Program-made: the position numbers and the translations under genes | Assembly (NCBI GenBank): GCA_051880475.1 | Contig: JBJEOA010000036.1 | Span: forward strand, 1-47,663 | Direction of reading: 5' to 3' | Length of the DNA: 47,663 nucleotides | DNA from: JAUUSJ01 sp051880475 | GTDB taxonomy: Bacteria; Bacillota; Clostridia; Lachnospirales; Lachnospiraceae | Shown: piece after piece, positions 42,061 through 47,663 of the stretch | How the letters are laid out: every line of letters starts with the position of its first letter | How positions within the stretch are numbered: the stretch's first letter is position 1 | Notes under the pieces: generated by a model | What the model was told of the DNA's origin: nothing | Database searches by the model: none | The model's input: only the letters and a program-made list of their open reading frames with translations

Positions 42061-42224
42061 ATGTAGATAATGTAGTAACTTTTTTAAATTAATTTTAAAA
42101 TGTAGTAAATGTAGGAAGTTTTTAAAATTAATTTTTATTTTTTACTACATTTACTACATTTTATTTTTTATTTTTATTTTTTACTACATCTTCTACATTT
42201 CATTTTTTACTACATCTTCTACAT
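42061..42224. repeat. Iteron module 3: two forward and three reverse pairs, no DnaA box
   Basis: Forward pairs at 42061-42075 and 42100-42114; reverse pairs at 42145-42159, 42184-42198 and 42210-42224. Where modules 1 and 2 carry DnaA boxes this one has an extra reverse pair. Confidence 0.88.
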
Positions 42225-42271
42225 TACAGATTGAATTTAAAAAAATATATTTTCAAAAAAAAGAAATAGCC

Positions 42272-42296
42272 CTATTAATAGACGAGCTATTAATAG
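42272..42296. repeat. Two CTATTAATAG palindromes
   Basis: Perfect 10-bp palindromes at 42272-42281 and 42287-42296, 15 bp apart, followed by a half copy (CTATT). They lie between the iteron array and the right structured element and could be an operator. Confidence 0.5.
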
Positions 42297-42368
42297 AGCT
42301 ATTGAAAAGTTTGATATAGGTATTATAGGAATCTTGGTTTCTCCATACAATTATCCTTTGAATATACA

Positions 42369-42548
42369 GCAGAAAAAAATTATCTTTCTTTTTACAACGA
42401 TAGCAAGGCTTCCAGAAATTTTAACTGCGCTAGCTCTGCTGCGGGAGCGCTGTTTGAGCGAAGCGAGTTCGCGGGAGCAGCATAAATAAGCGCGCAGTTA
42501 AAATCTGGAAACGCAGCGTGTTGAAAAAAGAAAGATAATTTTTTCTGC
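42369..42548. repeat. Structured GC-rich element, right copy
   Basis: Outer arms 42369-42398 and 42520-42548 pair almost perfectly (one extra base, one mismatch) but differ in sequence from the left copy's arms. The 121-nt core (42399-42519) matches the left core without gaps, in the opposite orientation. Stem differences are compensatory: TTCCAGA pairs with TCTGGAA where the left copy has TTCTAAA and TTTAGAA, and GCGC pairs with GCGC where the left copy has GCAC and GTGC. It lies just past the kdpE stop and may serve as its terminator. Confidence 0.85.
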
Positions 42549-42623
42549 GTCTGTTTATTCTCTGGTTATTGTCTGTTTATTATCCATTTATTTATTCACT
42601 TAACAGAGACTTTCATAGAAAAA

Positions 42624-43325
42624 TTATTCTACTTTCATCATACGATATCCGACACCAATATGTGTCTGTATATACTGTGAAGAATCCTGTTCTGATTCTA
42701 ATTTTTTTCGAAGTGTCGCCATAAATACACGAAGAGAAGCGATATCATTTTCCCAGCTTCTTCCCCAAATATTTTGTGTAATAAAAGTATGAGTCAATAC
42801 TTTTCCCACATTTCTAGAGAGTAGACAAAGTAGCTTATACTCAATCGGTGTCAAGTGCAGCTCTTTCTCATCCATATAAGCACACCCACTTGCATAGTCT
42901 ACTCTAAGCTTTCCATTCACAAAAACGGAGCTAGCACTCATCATTTGTGCACTCATAAAAGATAGTCGGCGCTGAGTTACTCGAAGTCTTGCCAATAATT
43001 CCTCCACCGAAAAAGGTTTTGTTAAATAATCATCTGCTCCCGCATCTAATGCCTCAATTTTATCCGTGTCTTCGCTTCTAGCACTTATTACAATAATCGG
43101 CAAATTAGACCATGAGCGAATCTTTTTAATAATTTGTACGCCATCTATATCTGGCAATCCCAAATCTAATAAAACAATATCTGGATTATGAGAAGTCGCT
43201 TCTAATATAGCAGTCTCTCCATTTACTGCCACCAAATATCGATAATCATTTGTTTTTAATGTTGTTGTAATTAAATTACGCACTGGAGGGTCGTCCTCCA
43301 CAACTAAAATCAAAGGTTTATTCAC
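42624..43325 (-). CDS. kdpE: KdpE response regulator (OmpR family)
   Basis: 233 residues. The receiver has acidic residues at 10-12, phospho-acceptor D54 (DIVLLDLGLPDIDG), and KPF in DDYLTKPFSVEELLAR. The C-terminal winged helix has LTPIEYKLLCLLSRNVGKVLT and VFMATLRKKLE. The best match is KdpE, given the preceding kdpD, whose 3' end it overlaps by 8 nt. No kdpFABC pump genes are in view, so its target here is likely the Ktr-type channel genes upstream. Confidence 0.92.
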   Translation of the reverse strand: MNKPLILVVEDDPPVRNLITTTLKTNDYRYLVAVNGETAILEATSHNPDIVLLDLGLPDIDGVQIIKKIRSWSNLPIIVISARSEDTDKIEALDAGADDYLTKPFSVEELLARLRVTQRRLSFMSAQMMSASSVFVNGKLRVDYASGCAYMDEKELHLTPIEYKLLCLLSRNVGKVLTHTFITQNIWGRSWENDIASLRVFMATLRKKLESEQDSSQYIQTHIGVGYRMMKVE

Positions 43326-46014
43326 GCAATTCTACCTCCCCAATATGTAATGTAAATATAAAAATAGCTCCTTTAGGCTGATTATCTGACACAGAAATTA
43401 TGCCACCATGAGCCGTAATAATTGATTTGCATAGTGAAAGTCCTAATCCAAGACTTCTGCGACTATCTGCCACTTTATTGGCTCCACTATAAAACATATC
43501 AAAAATACGAAGCTTTTGTTCATCTGGTATTCCAGGACCATTATCGCTGATAGATACCTCGACCCACTTTCCTTTCTTTTCTGTGTGAATTTCTATCAGA
43601 GAGCCCGCCGGCGTATATTTTATCGCATTGTCAATTAGATTAATCATAACTTGAACAATTAATTTTGCGTCCATTTGTACGAGAAGCAAATCTTCTGAGC
43701 TGCTGACACGAATTATATGCTCCTTACTTTTTCGGTTTACATGGCGCAGGGCTTCTGTAATTACTTCATCCATAAGCTCTATCGATTGATTAAGGCGAAT
43801 CTGCCCTTCCTCAATCCTAGTAATGGCTAATAAGTTTTCAACAAGATTAATCAGCCACATAGAATCATCGTAAATATCTGTAAATGTCTGTAGCCTAATT
43901 ATATCATCCATTTTTTGATAATTTGACAGTAAATTGCTTGCATTTCCTGAGATAGATGTAAGAGGAGTTCGCAAATCATGAGAAATAGCACGAAGCAGAT
44001 TTGCCCTAAGCTGCTCATTTTTTGCTAAAATTGCAGCCTCTTCTTTTTCTCTCGCATTTTTGATATTTTCTAATGCAAGAGCGCACTCGCCAATAATCGA
44101 CATTAACACACTATTTTCAAAAGGATCTAAAGGAAGTTCCCCTATCGAAATACCAATCACTCCATGCACATGATGATTCACTCGAATCGCAAGATAAAAA
44201 CATTTTGCAGTGGATAAAGTATCTGTAGTTGCTCCTGCATATTTGTTATTTCGAAAAACCCAAGTTGCAACTGCCTTTTCACTCTCGGAAATTAAGTCAT
44301 ATTGATTTTCCTCGTTCACATAATATACACTTGGATTTGACAAACTATGTTCTTCTGATAAATAAATAACTAAATCTCTTTTTAATAATTTGGTTAGCTG
44401 CTGTGCAGCTGCATTGATAATAGACTGTTCATCTTTTTCTTTTTGAAGAAGACGATTTGTCTCAAATAAAATTTTTGTTCGAAATGCAGAACGAGCGGAT
44501 TGCTTTGCATTTTCTTTTAGTTTATTGACAAGTGAGCCTGTCAAAAGTGCCACCATAAACATAATAGTAAAAGTTACTATATAATCTGTATCTTTAAAAT
44601 GAAAGGTAAAGCGCGGAATAGTAAAGAAGAAATTAAATATCATTACACTCACAAAGGAGGCGACAAATCCCCAAAGTCGATTTGTTGTAATAACGCAAGT
44701 GACTAAAACACCAAAAATATAGACAGCTATAATATTCGCCTCTGTAAAACCAAGCGTATAAAATAAATATCCGACTAAAGTAGCCACTAATAGGACAAGT
44801 AGACTCTTTCCGATATCACGAATTGACATATTATCTGATAAAATCGCTATATCTTTTCGTTTTTGATAGTGATTATCTGCATTGATATCTGGAATTACAT
44901 GGATATCTAAATTGGGAGCAATTTGAATTAAGCGCTCTGTCAAATTTGGTTTACTAAATATCCCTTTTCGCATTACCGTGCTTCGTCCAATTACAATTTT
45001 AGATACACCCGAAAGCCTCGCAAACTCCGCAATTTGGTAAGGAACATCATCTCCATAGCTTGTCTCTATTGTGGCACCAAGCTGTCTGGCAAGCCTCATA
45101 TTTTCTCTCAGTCTCTTTTTATCTTCCTCACACATCATTTTCGTGTCCGGCGTTTCTACAAATAGCGCTGTATAACTTCCTCGAAATGCTTTTGCCATTC
45201 TCGCCGCCGTTCGAATGATTTTTGCATTAGACGGGGAGGAAGATAGACATACTAAGATATGTTCATCTGTATGATAAATATTTTGTTTTTGAATTTTTTC
45301 CTTCTCTATCCGTATATTCACCCTATCTGCACAGCATCGAAGAGCAAGTTCTCGAAGGGCAGTCAAATTTTCTTTTTTAAAAGAAGTAATGTCTTCGCAT
45401 ATTTTTTTATTTTTCCAGTTGACATCTATAGATTCTAGTCGATTTAATAATTCTTCAGGCTCTATGTCTACAAGTTCCACCTGATCTGCCAAGTCAAAAA
45501 TAGAGTCTGGAATTCGCTCTAAAACTATTTTTCCAGTTATCGATGCAACGATATCATTTAAACTTTCAATCTCCCAGACATTAACCGTAGTGTAGACATC
45601 AATTCCAGAATTTAATAATTCTCTCACATCTTGATAGCGTTTTGTGTGGCGGACTCCCTTTACATTTGTATGTGCAAGTTCGTCTACTAAAATAAGCTGT
45701 GGTTTTCTTTTTAACGCAATATCAACATCAAATTCTCCAAAAAGTTCTCCCTCAAACGGAACTTGCCTTAATGGGAGTGGCTCTATTCCACTCATTAAAT
45801 CTATAGTCTGTGGACAGGCATAAGAATTTATATACCCAATCACTACATCTATTCCCCGTTCTTTTGCCCGATGCGCTGCTTTTAGCATAGCGTAAGTTTT
45901 TCCCACCCCATCTGCATAACCAAAAAATATTTTTAATTTTCCACGATGCTCACTACCTATCTCTTCCTTTAATATTTGTGGCGAATCGGCAGAAATCTTT
46001 TTTGATATTTCCAT
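43318..46014 (-). CDS. kdpD: KdpD sensor histidine kinase
   Basis: 898 residues with the full KdpD layout. The N-terminal KdpD domain (about 22-235) has the ATP-binding motif GYADGVGKTYAML and DELAHTNVKGVRHTKRYQDV. A Usp-like domain (about 250-375), four TM helices (DUF4118, about 398-500), a GAF-like region, HisKA with H679 (AISHDLRTPLTS) and a HATPase with NLIDNAIKYTP follow. In the Usp domain S258-S260 and YTALF (281-285) are 20 residues apart, close to the SxS-X20-FTAxY pattern reported for c-di-AMP binding in staphylococcal KdpD. It senses potassium status at the membrane. Length is normal. Confidence 0.93.
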   Translation of the reverse strand: MEISKKISADSPQILKEEIGSEHRGKLKIFFGYADGVGKTYAMLKAAHRAKERGIDVVIGYINSYACPQTIDLMSGIEPLPLRQVPFEGELFGEFDVDIALKRKPQLILVDELAHTNVKGVRHTKRYQDVRELLNSGIDVYTTVNVWEIESLNDIVASITGKIVLERIPDSIFDLADQVELVDIEPEELLNRLESIDVNWKNKKICEDITSFKKENLTALRELALRCCADRVNIRIEKEKIQKQNIYHTDEHILVCLSSSPSNAKIIRTAARMAKAFRGSYTALFVETPDTKMMCEEDKKRLRENMRLARQLGATIETSYGDDVPYQIAEFARLSGVSKIVIGRSTVMRKGIFSKPNLTERLIQIAPNLDIHVIPDINADNHYQKRKDIAILSDNMSIRDIGKSLLVLLVATLVGYLFYTLGFTEANIIAVYIFGVLVTCVITTNRLWGFVASFVSVMIFNFFFTIPRFTFHFKDTDYIVTFTIMFMVALLTGSLVNKLKENAKQSARSAFRTKILFETNRLLQKEKDEQSIINAAAQQLTKLLKRDLVIYLSEEHSLSNPSVYYVNEENQYDLISESEKAVATWVFRNNKYAGATTDTLSTAKCFYLAIRVNHHVHGVIGISIGELPLDPFENSVLMSIIGECALALENIKNAREKEEAAILAKNEQLRANLLRAISHDLRTPLTSISGNASNLLSNYQKMDDIIRLQTFTDIYDDSMWLINLVENLLAITRIEEGQIRLNQSIELMDEVITEALRHVNRKSKEHIIRVSSSEDLLLVQMDAKLIVQVMINLIDNAIKYTPAGSLIEIHTEKKGKWVEVSISDNGPGIPDEQKLRIFDMFYSGANKVADSRRSLGLGLSLCKSIITAHGGIISVSDNQPKGAIFIFTLHIGEVELRE

Positions 46015-46081
46015 TTTCTTTTCTCTTCCTGCATTTTCCCTAAGAGCTTATCTTTTCAAACTTTTTGACATATTCGTTTTT

Positions 46082-46570
46082 TTACAAATACTTTATAAAG
46101 CTCTTAACTAGTGGACATTTTTTATTTTCTAACCATAATACATTTTGTAAAATATCGCTCTTTGATATCGGCTCGATTACTAATCCGTTTTTTCTCTCCG
46201 TTATCAAATCACGATTTAACAAAACTTTTCTCTTATGATATTCCAAATCCGAAAAATTATCAACATCACCAGACAAAAATATCATGTCTAATTTCTGTAC
46301 AGAAAGCTCCCTCACTAATTCTTCGCTTGTTCCACTAAAGAGACTAATGGAGACATCTGGATATTTTCTAGAATATTTATCTAATACTTCCGAAATTTCC
46401 TCTGCAATTTGTGGATTAGAAAATCCGATTCTCAAACTATTTTTTGTTGATTTATTTTTTAATTTTTTTACTTGATTATTTTTTTCTAAAAAACAACCCC
46501 ATTTTCTCACAATAAAATAACCAAAGATGAATTCTGCTGCTACTATTATAAGTAGAAAGAAGTCTCGCAT
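46082..46570 (-). CDS. Membrane-tethered LysR-effector-like small protein
   Basis: 162 residues from the ATG at 46570 (GGGGGTGG upstream); a TTG-initiated longer form is less likely. One N-terminal TM helix (about 4-22) and a Lys-rich stretch precede a segment typical of the first lobe of LysR substrate-binding domains (LRIGFSNPQIAEEISEVLDK then YPDVSISLFSGTSEELVREL and KLDMIFLSG). The second lobe is short, and there is no HTH. It lies between the Ktr channel gene and kdpD on the same strand (28- and 67-nt gaps), so it may help sense or modulate potassium transport. Function unknown. Confidence 0.7.
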   Translation of the reverse strand: MRDFFLLIIVAAEFIFGYFIVRKWGCFLEKNNQVKKLKNKSTKNSLRIGFSNPQIAEEISEVLDKYSRKYPDVSISLFSGTSEELVRELSVQKLDMIFLSGDVDNFSDLEYHKRKVLLNRDLITERKNGLVIEPISKSDILQNVLWLENKKCPLVKSFIKYL

Positions 46571-46598
46571 ATTCCCACCCCCATACAATCTCTCTCTT

Positions 46599-47663
46599 TT
46601 ATCCTACCGTTATTTTTCCCTGTGGAAATTTTATATTTTTCTTTTTCGGACCAGATAAAGCTGCAAAAATTAATGTCAATCCTCCGACACGACCAAAAAA
46701 CATCAATATAATTAAAATAAGCCTAGAAGCCATGCCAAGATACGGTGTGATTCCTAAAGTTAAACCGACTGTTCCCACCGCTGACGCAGTCTCAAAAAGG
46801 CATAAAAGTATTGGCAGTTCTTCTATTATACTGATAAATATCCCTCCAAAAATAAATAAGATTATATACATAAGAAAAATTGTAACTGCATTTTTCACCA
46901 CATTATTTTCAATACGCCGTCCAAAAAAATGTGCATCTTCTTCTTGAGAAAATATTGCGATTACTGTTGCTATTAATACTGCAATCGTAGTAGTTTTCAT
47001 TCCGCCCGCAGTGGATCCTGGAGAACCTCCAATCAACATCAACATAATCATAAACAATAATCCAGCTTCACTCATATCTGTTAAGTTTGCTGTATTAAAT
47101 CCCGCCGTTCTCGGTGTTACTGCCTGAAAAATCGAGTTTAATACTCTCTCTTTTACTGGAAAAGCTGTAAATTCATGTAAATAAAAACAAACTGCTGGAA
47201 CGAAAATTAAGATGGCTGTTGTGCAGAGAATAACCTTGCTCTGCATTCTATATTTTCGAAAATGATGTTTGTTTGTCCAAATATCTTCCCATGTTAAAAA
47301 TCCAATTCCTCCGATTATAATTAAGAGCATAATTACGATATTAATGATTGGCTCACCTGAATATAAGGTAAGAGATGAAAACTTTTCTTTCACTCCCATT
47401 AAATCAAAACCCGCATTACAAAAAGCAGAAATAGAGTGAAATAATGCCATCCAAATCCCTTTTATTCCAAAATCACGGCAAAATACTGGAAGCATAAATA
47501 TAGCTCCTAATAATTCTAAGCCCAGCATTATTTTTATAACTCTTCCTGTTAATCGAACAATGCCTCCTACGTTTTGGGCTGAAATTGCTTCTTTCATCGT
47601 ATTACGCTGTGCCAGAGAAATTTTTCGCCCAGCAATTAGGGAAAATGCGAGTGCCACTGTAAT
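46599..47663 (-). CDS. KtrB/TrkH-family potassium uptake channel, 5' end missing (partial)
   Basis: 355 codons remain; the frame stays open to the window edge, so the start and first pore repeat lie outside. Three pore segments with selectivity-filter glycines are visible: SISAFCNAGFDLMG, VTPRTAGFNTANL and TASAVGTVGLTLG. The MLIGGSPGSTAGGMKTTT block typical of TrkH/KtrB follows the second of these. It moves K+ into the cell with a KtrA-type regulatory ring, probably encoded upstream. The next genes encode a LysR-like protein and KdpDE, suggesting one potassium operon. Confidence 0.9.
   Translation of the reverse strand: MTVALAFSLIAGRKISLAQRNTMKEAISAQNVGGIVRLTGRVIKIMLGLELLGAIFMLPVFCRDFGIKGIWMALFHSISAFCNAGFDLMGVKEKFSSLTLYSGEPIINIVIMLLIIIGGIGFLTWEDIWTNKHHFRKYRMQSKVILCTTAILIFVPAVCFYLHEFTAFPVKERVLNSIFQAVTPRTAGFNTANLTDMSEAGLLFMIMLMLIGGSPGSTAGGMKTTTIAVLIATVIAIFSQEEDAHFFGRRIENNVVKNAVTIFLMYIILFIFGGIFISIIEELPILLCLFETASAVGTVGLTLGITPYLGMASRLILIILMFFGRVGGLTLIFAALSGPKKKNIKFPQGKITVG

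Noticed and set aside
41082..42224. CRISPR array
   Set aside because: The repeats are short ATGTAG pairs in both orientations with AT-only low-complexity spacers, no unique spacers of constant length and no cas genes.
41082..42224. Chromosomal oriC
   Set aside because: DnaA boxes are present, but dnaA, dnaN, rpmH or other usual oriC neighbours are absent, and iterons plus a D5 helicase point to a plasmid- or phage-like origin instead.
38533..42620. Prophage or integrative element
   Set aside because: Only the helicase is element-like. No integrase, relaxase, structural, lysis or repressor gene and no flanking att repeats are seen in the window.

Overview
The window looks like chromosomal DNA from an AT-rich, Gram-positive, spore-forming anaerobe, most likely a Lachnospiraceae (Clostridia) member. 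The evidence is strong GGAGG ribosome sites, a sporulation-type YyaC protein, a DUF5711-like protein, NiaR, small alarmone synthetase, YesL/YesM/YesN-type sugar regulation, lipoprotein sugar-binding proteins and KdpDE next to a Ktr potassium channel. This placement is inferred from gene content; no search was run.

Layout. 1-505: minus-strand tandem promoters and leader of an rRNA operon lying off the left edge. 596-6712: envelope genes (DUF5711-like, MPN-TM-LysM), yyaC ending inside a REP-like double palindrome, a PfoR-type PTS IIC, niaR and a GTP pyrophosphokinase. 6922-12375: a P-loop-less DnaB-like protein, tRNA-Lys(CTT), an AI-2E-type permease, thioredoxin and trmB. 12415-21674: a ten-gene Mrp-type cation/proton antiporter operon with four separate pump-like subunits and a split MrpA. 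21943-24655: a penicillin-binding DD-carboxypeptidase with a repetitive linker, and a diacylglycerol-kinase-like lipid kinase. 25000-38532: an alpha-glucan/oligosaccharide locus with YesL, an AraC regulator, two GH13 glucosidases, two ABC permeases and their binding protein, a second binding protein, and a YesM/YesN two-component system. No ABC ATPase is present, so a shared ATPase elsewhere is expected. 39030-42548: a D5/P4-type SF3 helicase gene followed by about 1.2 kb without genes, packed with iteron-like repeats and DnaA boxes and bracketed by two inverted copies of a structured element. 42624-47663: kdpE, kdpD, a small membrane-tethered LysR-effector-like protein and a KtrB/TrkH potassium channel cut by the right edge.

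The most unusual part is 39030-42548. The array holds 22 copies of ATGTAG-N3-ATGTAG: five direct 52-bp repeats, then modules of two forward and two reverse copies. It also holds five clusters of three abutting 9-mers matching the DnaA box TTATCCACA. It follows a lone replicative-type helicase gene with no integrase, capsid or plasmid gene in view. The flanking elements have 121-nt cores that differ by compensatory changes in their stems, and different outer stems. This looks like a replication origin, a replicon remnant or a DnaA-binding locus with its own helicase. That function is inferred from motifs only.
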